A stretch of DNA of 64,000 nt from Xanthomonas hortorum. Lineage in GTDB: Bacteria > Pseudomonadota > Gammaproteobacteria > Xanthomonadales > Xanthomonadaceae. A program made the translations under genes and the position numbers. Numbering within the stretch: the stretch's first letter is position 1; every line of letters starts with the position of its first letter. The notes beneath the pieces were generated by a model. The model worked only from the letters and a program-made list of their open reading frames with translations, was not told the origin of the DNA and made no database searches. Below are positions 30,794 through 42,597 of the stretch, piece after piece. The stretch is taken from NCBI RefSeq assembly GCF_024339125.1, contig NZ_CP101417.1, positions 2,057,001 to 2,121,000 on the forward strand. Reading direction: 5' to 3'.

Positions 30794-30966
30794 CGTCGAA
30801 ACCGTCGCTGTCGAAACCCTCAACGCACCGTCGCGCGTCCACGCGCCGCTGGCGCATGGGAGGCTGACTGACCCACGTCGCACAGTGCGGGTAAGATGTC
30901 GGCCCCGCGCGACCCGGTGCCAGCGCCTCCCGGCACGGCCGTAGTCCGCGCAGCGATCGGTTTGTC

Positions 30967-32343
30967 ATGTCTGTTTCTCCTGCACCCACGTCCGCGACGC
31001 CAGGCTTCGCTGCGGAAGTGCGTACCACCGGCCTGCTCGCGCTGCCGCTGGTGCTCGGCCACGTCTCTACCGGCCTCATTGGCTTTGTCGACAACGTCAT
31101 CGCCGGCCACCACGGCACCGCCACGTTGGCGGCGGTCACCATCGGCACCTCGTTGTTGTGGCTGCCGATGCTGGTGCCGATCGGCACGCTGATCTCGTTG
31201 ACCGCTTCGGTCTCGCAACTGGTCGGTGCCGGCCGCGAGCGCGAGATCGGCCCGTTGTTCCGCCAGGCGTTGTGGTTGTCCCTAGGCCTGGGCGCGGTGA
31301 TGTTCGCCTTCCTGAGCGCGGTACCGCCGCTGCTGCCCACCTTCGGGATTGCGCCGGACATCGTGCCGGGGGCGACCGACTTCCTGCATGCGGTGCGCTG
31401 GGGCGGGCCGGCGCTGACGTTCTACTTCTGCATGCGCTATCTCAGCGAAGGCATGCACTGGACGCTGCCGACCATGCTGCTGGGCTTCGGTGGCCTGCTG
31501 GTGCTGGCGCCGCTGGGCTATGCGCTGACCTACGGCAAGTTCGGTTTTGCCGAGCACGGTGCGCAAGGCCTGGGCATGGCCTCGGCGATCACCATGTGGG
31601 TGCAGGCACTCGCGTTTGCGCTGTATCTGTGGCGCGCGCGCCGCTTCGCGCATCTGGAATTGTTCAATCACCTCGAAGGGCCGCGCTGGCGTGCCATCGG
31701 CGATCTGCTGCGCACCGGCCTGCCGATCGGCATCACCGTGTTGATGGAAGGCGGGCTGTTCATCGTCACCGCCTTGCTGATCGGCCGGCTCGGCTCCACC
31801 GAAGCGGCGGCGCACCAGATTGCGATCAACGTTGCGCAGCTGTGTTTCATGATCCCGATGGGCGTGGCCGAGGCCACCACGGTACGGGTCGGGCATGCGG
31901 TGGGGCGCGGCGATCCGCTCGGCATGCGGCGTGCGGCCTGGGCCGGCTACGCCATCGTGCTGGGCACCCAGGCGTTGTCGGCCAGCGTGCTGTTGCTGGG
32001 CCACGACGCCATCGTGAGTGTCTATACCGACGATGTGGCGGTGGCGGCGCTGGCCTCGGTGCTGCTGCTGTACGCAGCTACTTTCCAGTTTCCCGACGGC
32101 ATCCAGGTGCTCTCCAGCGGCGCGCTGCGTGGGCTCAAGGACACCCGTGTGCCGATGTTCCTGGCGATGTTCTCGTATTGGGGCGTGGGCATGCCGATCG
32201 GTGCCGGGCTCGGCCTGGGACTTGGCTGGGGCCCGCAAGGCATGTGGATTGGCCTGATTCTGGGCCTGACCGTGGCGTCGATCCTGATGGGCCTGCGTTT
32301 CCGCCAGACCAGCCGGCGCCTGACTGCCGACGCGACCCCCTGA
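30967..32343 (+). CDS. MATE family multidrug/sodium efflux transporter (NorM-like)
   Basis: 458 residues, the usual family length, with about twelve membrane segments in two related halves. Family marks include LALPLVLGHVSTGLIGFVDN near the start and the second-half equivalent TGLPIGITVLMEGGLFIV, as well as AAHQIAINVAQLCFMIPMG. MATE proteins export cationic compounds using H+ or Na+ gradients across the inner membrane. The substrate cannot be read from sequence. The gene appears monocistronic; the ATG at 30967 was taken because the conserved first helix starts about 22 residues later. Confidence 0.92.
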   Translation: MSVSPAPTSATPGFAAEVRTTGLLALPLVLGHVSTGLIGFVDNVIAGHHGTATLAAVTIGTSLLWLPMLVPIGTLISLTASVSQLVGAGREREIGPLFRQALWLSLGLGAVMFAFLSAVPPLLPTFGIAPDIVPGATDFLHAVRWGGPALTFYFCMRYLSEGMHWTLPTMLLGFGGLLVLAPLGYALTYGKFGFAEHGAQGLGMASAITMWVQALAFALYLWRARRFAHLELFNHLEGPRWRAIGDLLRTGLPIGITVLMEGGLFIVTALLIGRLGSTEAAAHQIAINVAQLCFMIPMGVAEATTVRVGHAVGRGDPLGMRRAAWAGYAIVLGTQALSASVLLLGHDAIVSVYTDDVAVAALASVLLLYAATFQFPDGIQVLSSGALRGLKDTRVPMFLAMFSYWGVGMPIGAGLGLGLGWGPQGMWIGLILGLTVASILMGLRFRQTSRRLTADATP

Positions 32344-32427
32344 CTTCCAGCGCATGCCGTGCGTGCTGCGCAGCCGGTATGCTGGGCAGCATTACTTGCA
32401 TGCAGCGTCATTTCGACGGAGTTTTCC

Positions 32428-34326
32428 ATGAACCACCCCGTGCGTCGCAATCCCATCGCCAGTTTCTTCGTTGGCCTGTGGGATGTGATGAATTTCACCC
32501 GGCGCCTGATCTTCAACCTGGCGTTTTTCGGCTTTCTGTTCCTGATGCTGCTGCTGTTTGTGGTGGCGATCGCGCGTGGCGACGGCACCAAGCCGCTGGC
32601 CGAGCGCACCACGCTGGTGATCAACCCGGAAGGCACCCTGGTCGAGCAGTTCAGCGCCGACCCGGTGAGCCGTTCGCTGGCCAAGGCAGTCGGCGACAAG
32701 AGCGCCGAAGAGGTGCAGCTGCGCGACCTGGTGCGGGTGATCGAGGCGGCCGGCAAGGATCGCAAGATCGAACGGGTGCTGTTGAACCTGGACAAGTTTC
32801 AGCCCTCCGGTTTCGCTTCACAGCGCGAAGTTGCCGCGGCCCTGCAGAAGCTGCGCGCCTCCGGCAAGCAGATCGTGGCCTTCAGCGAGAGCATGAGCCA
32901 GGGCCAGTACCTGCTGGCCGCGCAAGCCAACGAGGTCTATCTCGACCCGATGGGCAGCGTGCTGCTGGAAGGTCTTGGCCGCTATCGCCAGTATTTCCGC
33001 GAAGGCCTGCAGGACAAGCTGGGCGTGGACGTGCATCTGTTCCGCGTGGGCGAGTACAAGTCCGCGGCCGAGCCGTACATCCTCGACGCGGCCTCGGCCG
33101 ATGCCAAGGAAGCGGATCTGTTCTGGATGAACGACGTGTGGCAGCGCTACCTGGCTGACGTCGGTACTGCGCGCAAGCTGAGCCCGGCGCAGCTGACCGC
33201 CGGCATCGATACGCTGCCCGAAGGCGTGACCGCCGCCGGTGGCGACCTGGCCAAGTTCGCGCTGCAGCAGAAGCTGGTCGACGGGCTCAAGACCCGCGAA
33301 GAGGTCGATGCCTTGCTGACCAAGCGCGGCGTGGCCGACAGCGATGCCGATGCCGGCTTCCGCAACATCGATTTCGCCAGCTATCTCACCCAGTTGCAGG
33401 CGCGGCGGTCCATGGACAGCCGCCCGCAGGTGGCCGTGGTGGTGGCCGCTGGCGAGATCAGCGGCGGCGAGCAGCCGGCTGGCCGCATCGGTGGCGAATC
33501 GACCGCCGCGTTGCTGCGTCAGGCGCGCGACGATGAAGAGGTCAAGGCGGTGGTGCTGCGCGTGGATTCGCCCGGCGGCGAAGTGTTCGCCTCCGAGCAG
33601 ATCCGTCGCGAAGTGGTCGCGCTCAAGCAGGCCGGCAAGCCGGTGGTGGTGTCGATGGGCGATCTCGCCGCCTCCGGCGGTTACTGGATCAGCATGAATG
33701 CCGATCGCATCTATGCCGACCCGTCGACCATCAGCGGCTCGATCGGCATCTTCGGCATGGTGCCGAATCTGACCCGTGCGCTGGACAAGATCGGCGTGCA
33801 TACCGATGGTGTGGGCACCACGCGCTTTGCCGGCGCGTTCGACATCACCCGTCCGCTGGACCCGGCCGCCGGCCAGGTCATCCAGGCGGTGATCAACAAG
33901 GGCTATGCCGATTTCACCGGCAAGGTGGCGCAGGCGCGTCACCAGTCGGTGGACGCCATCGACAAGGTCGCACGCGGCCGCGTGTGGAGCGGGGCGCAGG
34001 CCAAGCAGCATGGCCTGGTGGATGCGTTCGGCGGCATGCAGGAAGCGGTGGCCGATGCGGCCGATCGGGCCAAGTTGAGCAAGGGCAAGTTTCGCGTGCG
34101 CTATGTCGAGAAGCCGGCCACGCCGTTCTCGCAGTTCATGAGCGGCTTTGCCGGCAGCCGTATGGGCGCCTGGATGCTGGGCGATTCGGCCATGGCACGC
34201 GCCATGCTGGCGCGCTCGCTGCCGGAAGTGGACACCCAGTTGCGCTTCGTCGAAGACGCCGTGCATGACAGCAAGGCCGGGGGCACGCCGGTCAAATCGC
34301 TGGCGTATTGCTTCTGCGGGTTCTGA
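32428..34326 (+). CDS. sppA: signal peptide peptidase SppA, 67K type
   Basis: 632 residues, matching the long two-repeat form. An N-terminal anchor (LIFNLAFFGFLFLMLLLFVVAI) is at about residues 26-47. The general-base Lys is K211 (GEYKSAAEPY) and the nucleophile Ser is S416 (GDLAASGGYW), close to E. coli K209 and S409. The protein degrades leftover signal peptides in the membrane. GACGGAG precedes the ATG at 32428. The C-terminal 20 residues are rich in Gly/Ser and diverged. A hairpin follows at 34354. Confidence 0.95.
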   Translation: MNHPVRRNPIASFFVGLWDVMNFTRRLIFNLAFFGFLFLMLLLFVVAIARGDGTKPLAERTTLVINPEGTLVEQFSADPVSRSLAKAVGDKSAEEVQLRDLVRVIEAAGKDRKIERVLLNLDKFQPSGFASQREVAAALQKLRASGKQIVAFSESMSQGQYLLAAQANEVYLDPMGSVLLEGLGRYRQYFREGLQDKLGVDVHLFRVGEYKSAAEPYILDAASADAKEADLFWMNDVWQRYLADVGTARKLSPAQLTAGIDTLPEGVTAAGGDLAKFALQQKLVDGLKTREEVDALLTKRGVADSDADAGFRNIDFASYLTQLQARRSMDSRPQVAVVVAAGEISGGEQPAGRIGGESTAALLRQARDDEEVKAVVLRVDSPGGEVFASEQIRREVVALKQAGKPVVVSMGDLAASGGYWISMNADRIYADPSTISGSIGIFGMVPNLTRALDKIGVHTDGVGTTRFAGAFDITRPLDPAAGQVIQAVINKGYADFTGKVAQARHQSVDAIDKVARGRVWSGAQAKQHGLVDAFGGMQEAVADAADRAKLSKGKFRVRYVEKPATPFSQFMSGFAGSRMGAWMLGDSAMARAMLARSLPEVDTQLRFVEDAVHDSKAGGTPVKSLAYCFCGF

Positions 34327-34353
34327 CGCAGTACGTTTTCAAGGTGATGCATC

Positions 34354-34385
34354 GACAACGCCGGCCTTGTGCCGGCGTTGTCGTT
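34354..34385. terminator. bidirectional terminator between sppA and a small lipoprotein gene
   Basis: Perfect 12-bp stem gacaacgccggc (34354-34365) and gccggcgttgtc (34371-34382) with a five-base loop, followed by gttt. It sits between convergent genes. Confidence 0.75.
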
Positions 34386-34386
34386 T

Positions 34387-34602
34387 CTACTGCGTGGCTG
34401 CGTCGATCGCCTTGCGTTGATCGTCTGCTGCCTGGTCAGTCGCCGCCTGCACCGCGTGCGCCTTGTTCAACGGTTCCTGGATGTGGTCGCGCAAGGCGGT
34501 GGCCTGCGGCTCGGGCTTCTGATCGGTGGGCGCAGGTTGCGGTCGCTGACAGGCACCAAGCAACAACGCCAGGCTGGCTGCAGGAATCCAATGCAGTTTC
34601 AT
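34387..34602 (-). CDS. small lipoprotein of unknown function
   Basis: 71 residues with a clear lipoprotein signal: a hydrophobic core and the lipobox LLGAC with Cys18. The mature part is about 54 residues, charged and Gln/Ala-rich (DQKPEPQATALRDHIQEPLN, AVQAATDQAADDQRKAIDAA) and likely helical. Sorting to the outer membrane is possible because Gln, not Asp, follows the Cys. It is convergent with sppA and lies 106 bases from the divergent SDR gene. No family is recognised. Confidence 0.74.
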   Translation of the reverse strand: MKLHWIPAASLALLLGACQRPQPAPTDQKPEPQATALRDHIQEPLNKAHAVQAATDQAADDQRKAIDAATQ

Positions 34603-34708
34603 CGTCGTGACCTCGCTTGGGGTGGCGGTATCCTAACGCTCGGGCCGCACGCAGGCGTCAATCACGCTGCAGTGGCCGTTTCCTGCGTCTTGAAAGAGGA
34701 TCACCCAC

Positions 34709-35485
34709 GTGACAACCCATCGTTGGCGGCTGGATGGACAGACCGCGCTCATCACCGGCGCCAGCGCCGGCATTGGCTTTGCCATCGCGCGCGAGCTGCT
34801 CGGCTTCGGCGCGGATCTGCTGATGGTGGCGCGCGATGCCGATGCACTGGCGCAGGCACGCGACGAGCTCGCCGAAGAATTCCCCGAGCGCGAATTGCAT
34901 GGCCTGGCCGCCGATGTGGCCGACGATGAAGAACGTCGTGCCATTCTCGATTGGGTGGAAGACCACGCCGATGGCCTGCACCTGCTGATCAACAATGCCG
35001 GCGGCAACATCACCCGCGCGGCGATCGACTACACCGAAGACCAGTGGCGCGGCATCTTCGAAACCAACGTGTTCGCGGCCTTCGAATTGTCGCGTTATGC
35101 GCACCCGTTGCTTGCCCGCCACGCGGCCTCGGCGATCGTCAACGTGGGCAGCGTCTCCGGCATCACCCATGTGCGCAGCGGCGCGCCGTACGGCATGACC
35201 AAGGCCGCGTTGCAGCAGATGACACGCAATCTGGCGGTGGAATGGGCCGAGGACGGCATCCGCGTCAATGCGGTGGCGCCGTGGTACATCCGCACCCGTC
35301 GCACATCCGGGCCGCTGTCGGACCCGGATTACTACGAGCAGGTGATCGAACGCACCCCGATGCGCCGCATCGGCGAACCGGAAGAAGTTGCCGCTGCAGT
35401 CGGTTTTCTATGTCTGCCTGCGGCCAGTTACATCACTGGCGAATGCATCGCGGTGGATGGCGGATTCTTGCGTTACGGGTTTTAA
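34709..35485 (+). CDS. short-chain dehydrogenase/reductase (tropinone-reductase-like SDR)
   Basis: 258 residues. Classical SDR marks are present: cofactor motif [13 protein letters not shown], the catalytic Ser in VNVGSVSG, and YGMTK with Tyr and Lys. The C-terminus is the family-typical [19 protein letters not shown]. It uses NAD(P)(H) to interconvert a carbonyl and an alcohol; the substrate is unknown. The start is GTG at 34709, with GAGGA nine bases upstream. It is monocistronic. Confidence 0.92.
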   Translation: MTTHRWRLDGQTALITGASAGIGFAIARELLGFGADLLMVARDADALAQARDELAEEFPERELHGLAADVADDEERRAILDWVEDHADGLHLLINNAGGNITRAAIDYTEDQWRGIFETNVFAAFELSRYAHPLLARHAASAIVNVGSVSGITHVRSGAPYGMTKAALQQMTRNLAVEWAEDGIRVNAVAPWYIRTRRTSGPLSDPDYYEQVIERTPMRRIGEPEEVAAAVGFLCLPAASYITGECIAVDGGFLRYGF

Positions 35486-35657
35486 CCCGCCTGCGCGCGA
35501 GTCAGGGGGCCGCGAGGTTGCTCGCTTGCGCTGCTGGTCGGTGCACCGCACATGCCATCTGGTGATCGCTGTAGGTTGCCAGTGGCTTTAAAACATCGGC
35601 CCAGCAAACGCAGCGCCGTCGAACTGACTGACCTGCGCTGGACCGCTGGTTGCAGCA

Positions 35658-36317
35658 TCAAGGCGTGGTGGACGGATTCGCGCAGCGGCTTTCGTCCAGC
35701 ACCCGGCGCATTTGATCGAAGCGCTGCTTGCGTTCGGCCGATTGCGCCTCGTCGGAGAAGCGCCAGCTTGCCTCGGCCTGCTCGGCGCGTTTGCGCCAGG
35801 CCTCGCACAGGCTCTGATCCGGTACCGGCGCGCAGCGATCGGTGACCACCTCGCAGGCGCTGCCTCCGCCGGTGGCCGGCCCGCCCGCCAGGTTGGTGGT
35901 CTGCATCGGCAGGCAGCGCGTAGCCGGTTCGCGGTCTTCGGTGAAATAACGTCCGTTGTCGTGCGCGGTGCATTCGAACAACGGCGGCGGTGGCAGTGTG
36001 GAGGTAGAGGCAGGTGACGTCGGCGCAACCGGTGCTGGTGCCGCAACGGGTGCAGCAGCGGGCGCCTCGGTTTTCGGGGTGGCGCGCGATTGTGCAGAGG
36101 GCGCTGTGCGCGCGGGCGATGCCGCGCTCGATCCGCCCGGCGCAAACGGCACGGCGGCCGGCGCAGTCATCACTTTCTTTTGCTGCTGCACGCCTTTCGG
36201 GCACGGCATGTTCTGCACCGTGAGCGCGCCGGTCGGATCGGTGCAGCGGTAGATGGTCACGTCCTGGGCGCTGGCAACCGACGTCCATCCGATCAACAAC
36301 AACAGGCAGCGCCTCAT
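35658..36317 (-). CDS. DUF4124-domain exported protein, copy 2
   Basis: 219 residues from the ATG at 36317, which overlaps the upstream stop (ATGA). A signal peptide (RRCLLLLIGWTSVASA) leads into a DUF4124-like N-terminal module (VTIYRCTDPTGALTVQNMPC). A Pro/Ala linker follows, then a second Cys-containing module (LFECTAHDNGRYFTEDREP). C-terminal Cys pairs suggest disulphides in the periplasm. It is clearly paralogous to the gene immediately upstream. DUF4124 proteins are of unknown function. Confidence 0.78.
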   Translation of the reverse strand: MRRCLLLLIGWTSVASAQDVTIYRCTDPTGALTVQNMPCPKGVQQQKKVMTAPAAVPFAPGGSSAASPARTAPSAQSRATPKTEAPAAAPVAAPAPVAPTSPASTSTLPPPPLFECTAHDNGRYFTEDREPATRCLPMQTTNLAGGPATGGGSACEVVTDRCAPVPDQSLCEAWRKRAEQAEASWRFSDEAQSAERKQRFDQMRRVLDESRCANPSTTP

Positions 36318-37081
36318 GCGCCGCCGCAATCGCGTTGCAGGCGTGCGTCGATGCCGCGTTGTTCGCGGCTGAGGTCCTCGCGCTCGCTCTGCAAGGCGCT
36401 GTTATAGCGCCGGATCAGCTCCCAGCGGCGATCGGCCAGCCGCCCGCAGACTTCCTGCTCCGGCAGGGCATGGCATTCGTCGCGGATCTGCACATTGCCG
36501 TACGGCACGATCACCGTGCCGCCGCCGTAGCCGCCGCCGTAGCCGCCCTGATAGCCGCCGCCTCCGAAGCTTGCGCTTCCGCGCAGGCTTCCACCCCGTC
36601 CGGAGCCACCTTGCACCGATACCGCCGGGCGCGGGCTCACCGAGATCGGCGGACGCTGGATGCCGCCGCCGTTGACCGGCGGGGCAATGCCGTTGCCCAC
36701 ATAGGCGGGCCCCCAGGTCGGCACCCAGCGCGGATTGCCTTCCGGGCTGTCGCTTGTGTAGCGGTTGCCGTCTTCGGTGGTGCACTCGTACATCGGCTGC
36801 GGCGGTTGCACGGTGATGATGCGCACCTCGCGCGGCGGCTGCGTCGCGACGGCGGCAGGGGCGACGACAGCGCGTTCCGGTCGTGGCGGCGGATCCTGCG
36901 GGCGTTGCAGGTCCAGCACCTGCTGGCGCCCGCTGCTGCATGGCGCATCCTGCAGCGCCACGGTGCCGGTGCTGCTGACGCAGCGGTAGATCCGCACGTT
37001 CGGATCGGGTTTGCTGGCGGTACTGGCCGCCGACGCAGGCAGCGCGGTGGCCAGCAACAGAAGGGTCAGGACGGTACGCAT
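36314..37081 (-). CDS. DUF4124-domain exported protein, copy 1
   Basis: 255 residues. A signal peptide (TVLTLLLLATALPASA) is followed by VRIYRCVSSTGTVALQDAPC, the DUF4124 pattern. A proline linker and a second module (MYECTTEDGNRYTSDSPEGN) follow, then a Gly/Tyr-rich stretch (GGGGYQGGYGGGYGGG) and a charged helical tail with Cys (RDECHALPEQEVCGRL). The tail matches the second copy's tail in spacing. It overlaps the downstream paralogue by four bases, forming a two-gene operon. Confidence 0.78.
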   Translation of the reverse strand: MRTVLTLLLLATALPASAASTASKPDPNVRIYRCVSSTGTVALQDAPCSSGRQQVLDLQRPQDPPPRPERAVVAPAAVATQPPREVRIITVQPPQPMYECTTEDGNRYTSDSPEGNPRWVPTWGPAYVGNGIAPPVNGGGIQRPPISVSPRPAVSVQGGSGRGGSLRGSASFGGGGYQGGYGGGYGGGTVIVPYGNVQIRDECHALPEQEVCGRLADRRWELIRRYNSALQSEREDLSREQRGIDARLQRDCGGA

Positions 37082-37274
37082 GACCGCAGTGTGCGCGTCT
37101 GTCCGGCTGTGGGCAAAGGGGGGGCGGCTGAACTGGTTTCGGACGATGCAGGCGGGCGGATCAGCGACGGCCGTTGCACGTGGTTTCGCGCTTTGCCAAG
37201 CGTGCCAATCGAGCTGGGCCTGAGGTATCCATCACACGGCAGCCAAACTCGTTGAATCCATCTCACCGCTTCAC

Positions 37275-37850
37275 TCAGTCGCGCAGGATCTGCCCGCTGC
37301 GCGCATCGCGGATCTGGGTCGGCTGCGCCAGTGCGCCCACCTCGCCATCCACCACGCCATCGATGCTGGCCAGCAGCGCCGGATCCAGTGATTGACGGCT
37401 GCGTGCGGGTGGCTCACCGGCCAGGTTGGCGCTGGTGGACACCAACGGGGCGCCCCAGGCTGCGCAGAGCGCGGCGACGACCGGATGCGCGCTGATGCGC
37501 ACTGCTAGCCCGTCATGCGCGCCAGTGACCCAGCGCGGCACCTGTGCGGTGACTGGCAGGATCCAGGTGTGCGGGCCCGGCCAGCTGGCCAGCACCTCCT
37601 GCTTGCGCGCAGGCTCCAGCGCGTCGAAATCCACCCATTCGTGCAGGACATCCACGCTGGCAGCGACCACGATCACGCCCTTGTCGACCGGGCGCCGCTT
37701 GATCGCCAGCAGCCGCAGCACGGCCGCTTGCTGGCGCGGGTCGCAACCCAGTCCCCACACCGCTTCGGTGGGATAGGCGATCACGCCACCCCGGGTCAGG
37801 GCAGCGACGGCGTTATCCAAGCTGAGCGCGGGGCTGGGTGCCGATTGCAT
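37275..37850 (-). CDS. tsaC: threonylcarbamoyl-AMP synthase TsaC (YrdC/Sua5 domain)
   Basis: 191 residues, the short single-domain form. YrdC-fold motifs are seen: GGVIAYPTEAVWGLGCDP at the nucleotide/threonine pocket, AIKRRPVDKG, and LVSTSANLAGEPPA. The enzyme makes threonylcarbamoyl-adenylate for the t6A modification at tRNA position 37. It lies 8 bases downstream of topA on the same strand, the conserved topA-tsaC arrangement. A rare stop-proximal tail (SGQILRD) is typical. Confidence 0.94.
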   Translation of the reverse strand: MQSAPSPALSLDNAVAALTRGGVIAYPTEAVWGLGCDPRQQAAVLRLLAIKRRPVDKGVIVVAASVDVLHEWVDFDALEPARKQEVLASWPGPHTWILPVTAQVPRWVTGAHDGLAVRISAHPVVAALCAAWGAPLVSTSANLAGEPPARSRQSLDPALLASIDGVVDGEVGALAQPTQIRDARSGQILRD

Positions 37851-37858
37851 CGTGCGAC

Positions 37859-40354
<2,496 letters not shown>

Positions 40355-40445
40355 GGTGGTTAATTCTTTGGGCAGGGCCCGGGGGGCAGGTAGCGTGGCC
40401 TAATTGGCCGGTGGAGGGAAGCAGATCGCCTGTTTCCCACACGTC

Positions 40446-40472
40446 AACGCCCGGGATGGTAGCCCGGGCGTT
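40446..40472. terminator. hairpin between topA and the GYF-RDD gene
   Basis: Perfect 10-bp stem aacgcccggg (40446-40455) and cccgggcgtt (40463-40472), loop of seven bases. It has no strong T-run on either strand, so it may be a weak terminator downstream of the leftward GYF-RDD gene. Confidence 0.5.
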
Positions 40473-40536
40473 CAGTTCTCTTATTAGAAAGATCACGGCA
40501 GACGCCGCCGTGTCAAGCGGCTTCGGCCACGAACCC

Positions 40537-41772
40537 TCAGTTCTGGCTCATTCCGATCGCTGCAATCATGATTGCGGCGAAGATCACGCCAATCACTACT
40601 ATCACCGCATAAATGGCCAGCACCACAATCGTGACTGTGTCCAGCCCCGTGGATTGCCGCTCCGGGTGATCGGTGAAGGCCCAGCGATCCACCACCAGGG
40701 TCTCGCACACTTTGTCGTGCGGGGCCTGCTTGCGCTGGGTCATGCCGGCCATGAACGCCGCCACGATCGCGCCGATGCCCAGGGTGAGCACGCTGATCAG
40801 CATGTAGGCCAGATAGCGCAACACGTTGCGCCAAAAACCGACCCGGCCGCCGTTGGTGTCGGCGCGCACCAGCTTGATGCCGCAGGCGAGCTTGCCCAGG
40901 CTGGCCTGGTGCCGGCTGGACTGCATCCAGGCGAAATACAGCGTCGGGATGGCCAGACCGATGCCATACGACACCACCATGATCGCGATGCCAAGCGCGC
41001 TACCGTCGTCCAACGCCGAACCGGAATCGCCGCGGGTGGTTGCCAGCGCCACGACGAACACCAACGGGATCACGATCAGATATACCGCGAAGGTGGTCAC
41101 GAAGCTGTCCAGGATGCTGGCCGCCACGCGCCGCCACAGGCCGGCGTAGACAACCGGGGCATCCTGCAAAGCAACGCTTGCGGTGGGTGCGGCGGCGGCT
41201 ACGGAGTCCCAGGCGCTGGGAATTGGCACGCCAGCGGGTGTCTGCGACGAGGCATCGGCAGGCGTCGCAGGCGCGTCCGAGGCCTCGGTCAGGATGGGGC
41301 TTGAGGCCGCCGGGGGTGTCGCTGCCTCTGCCGGCGTGGTGGACCACGCTACCGGATCTGCCGGTGCAGCGTGCTCGCTTGGCGGAATCTGCTGCTGATC
41401 CACTGCTGCAGGGTGATTGGCAAGGCCAGATTCGGTCTGCGCGAACGAGGCATCTGCAGCGGAGCCGGCAAACGGCGCCGCTGCGGCGGGCGCGTTATCC
41501 ACCGGGGCGCTGGTCGGGTAAACCGTCGCTTGCGGTTCACTGGCCGGAACGTCCACTGATGTATATCCGGTCGGCTCGGGGGGCGCCGACACTGCTGTAT
41601 CGACGCCCAGTTCGGCCGCGACCTCGCGCAGCGCCACCCACTGCGGCAGACCTTCGCGCCAGACCAGGCTGGAGCGGTCGATGATGCCTTGCGACAGGCG
41701 CGCAACCAGCGTGTCGGTGTCGATCGGCCCCTGGCGTTCGCGCTGGGCGTCGGCGTAATACCACTGCGTCAT
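40537..41772 (-). CDS. GYF_2-domain plus RDD-family membrane protein
   Basis: 411 residues from the ATG at 41772. An N-terminal GYF_2 module (about 1-57: WYYADAQRERQGPIDTDTL, LVWREGLPQWVALRE) is followed by 150 residues of Pro/Ala/Ser linker. An RDD-like membrane domain follows (YAGLWRRVAASILDSFVTTFAVY, then SSRHQASLGKLACGIKLVRAD). RDD proteins are polytopic membrane proteins of mostly unknown transport role. GYF_2 modules are thought to bind proline-rich peptides, so the Pro/Ala linker could be an internal or partner ligand (inference). It is downstream of a second GYF_2 gene with the same N-terminal module. Confidence 0.82.
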   Translation of the reverse strand: MTQWYYADAQRERQGPIDTDTLVARLSQGIIDRSSLVWREGLPQWVALREVAAELGVDTAVSAPPEPTGYTSVDVPASEPQATVYPTSAPVDNAPAAAAPFAGSAADASFAQTESGLANHPAAVDQQQIPPSEHAAPADPVAWSTTPAEAATPPAASSPILTEASDAPATPADASSQTPAGVPIPSAWDSVAAAAPTASVALQDAPVVYAGLWRRVAASILDSFVTTFAVYLIVIPLVFVVALATTRGDSGSALDDGSALGIAIMVVSYGIGLAIPTLYFAWMQSSRHQASLGKLACGIKLVRADTNGGRVGFWRNVLRYLAYMLISVLTLGIGAIVAAFMAGMTQRKQAPHDKVCETLVVDRWAFTDHPERQSTGLDTVTIVVLAIYAVIVVIGVIFAAIMIAAIGMSQN

Positions 41773-41831
41773 TGATGTCCCCTTGGTGAAACGATTGGCT
41801 TGAGCGTGAGATGCATTTGAGCTAACGCGCT

Positions 41832-42557
41832 CTAACCGCGGCAGTCCGGCGGAAGTTGGTTGTCGTCGATCTCGGAACTGCACTGCCAACTGCTGGCATC
41901 AGCGTCGAAATCCAGCCACAACGCCTTGCCATCGAGCTTGGCCGATTTCGGTGCATGCATCACCGCTTCGATGCCGCACTGGGTGGTGTCGAAACGGCCG
42001 ACCCGCACGCTGGTCAGCACGTCGTTTGCATAATGCTCGGGCGCCTGGAACCCGCTGTCGCCATTGACTGGACAACGGCCTTCCTGCGCGAGAAATTCGG
42101 CGATCTGCGGCTTTAATGGCGCCAATGCGGCCACCGCCTTGGCGACCTTGGTGCGTCCCACATAGTCCTGATAAGCCGGCAGCGCGATTGCAGCCAGAAT
42201 GCCGATCACCGCCACCAGGACAAACATCCCCACCACCGCGCCCAGCACCACCGCCAGCGACCATCCCGGCCCGTGGTTCGGCAGGCGATGCGCTGGCAGT
42301 ACAGACACGTGGGCAGGCGACATGTGTGCCGCCGCCGATGGCAGTGGCGGAGGCCGCGCTGCAGCGCCCAACTCGGTGGAAATCGGCGGCCCGAGCTCTT
42401 CGGCGCAGGCAGACAAGGGCACCCATTGGGTCAGGCCTTTGCGCCAGACCAGGGTATCCAGGGCAATCGCGCGATCACGATACAGGCCCAGCAAGGCCTC
42501 GCCGGCCACCGGGCCACACCGATGGCGGTTGCCCTCGGCGTAATACCAACTGCTCAT
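41832..42557 (-). CDS. GYF_2-domain protein fused to a pilin-like segment
   Basis: 241 residues from the ATG at 42557. Residues 1-60 are a GYF_2 module (WYYAEGNRHRCGPVAGEAL, LVWRKGLTQWVPLS), then a Pro/Ala linker. A membrane helix (about 101-127) runs into IGILAAIALPAYQDYVGRTK, almost identical to type IV pilin N-termini. The processing site is lost: there is no Gly-Phe junction, and the Glu at +5 is replaced by Gly. The C-terminal domain has Cys at 162, 194, 226 and 239, like pilin D-regions. It is therefore an anchored pilin-like protein with a cytoplasmic GYF head, not a normal pilin. Confidence 0.8.
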   Translation of the reverse strand: MSSWYYAEGNRHRCGPVAGEALLGLYRDRAIALDTLVWRKGLTQWVPLSACAEELGPPISTELGAAARPPPLPSAAAHMSPAHVSVLPAHRLPNHGPGWSLAVVLGAVVGMFVLVAVIGILAAIALPAYQDYVGRTKVAKAVAALAPLKPQIAEFLAQEGRCPVNGDSGFQAPEHYANDVLTSVRVGRFDTTQCGIEAVMHAPKSAKLDGKALWLDFDADASSWQCSSEIDDNQLPPDCRG

Positions 42558-42597
42558 TCCCGTCCCCACGCACGCGCTTCCATCGCGGCTTCGACCC

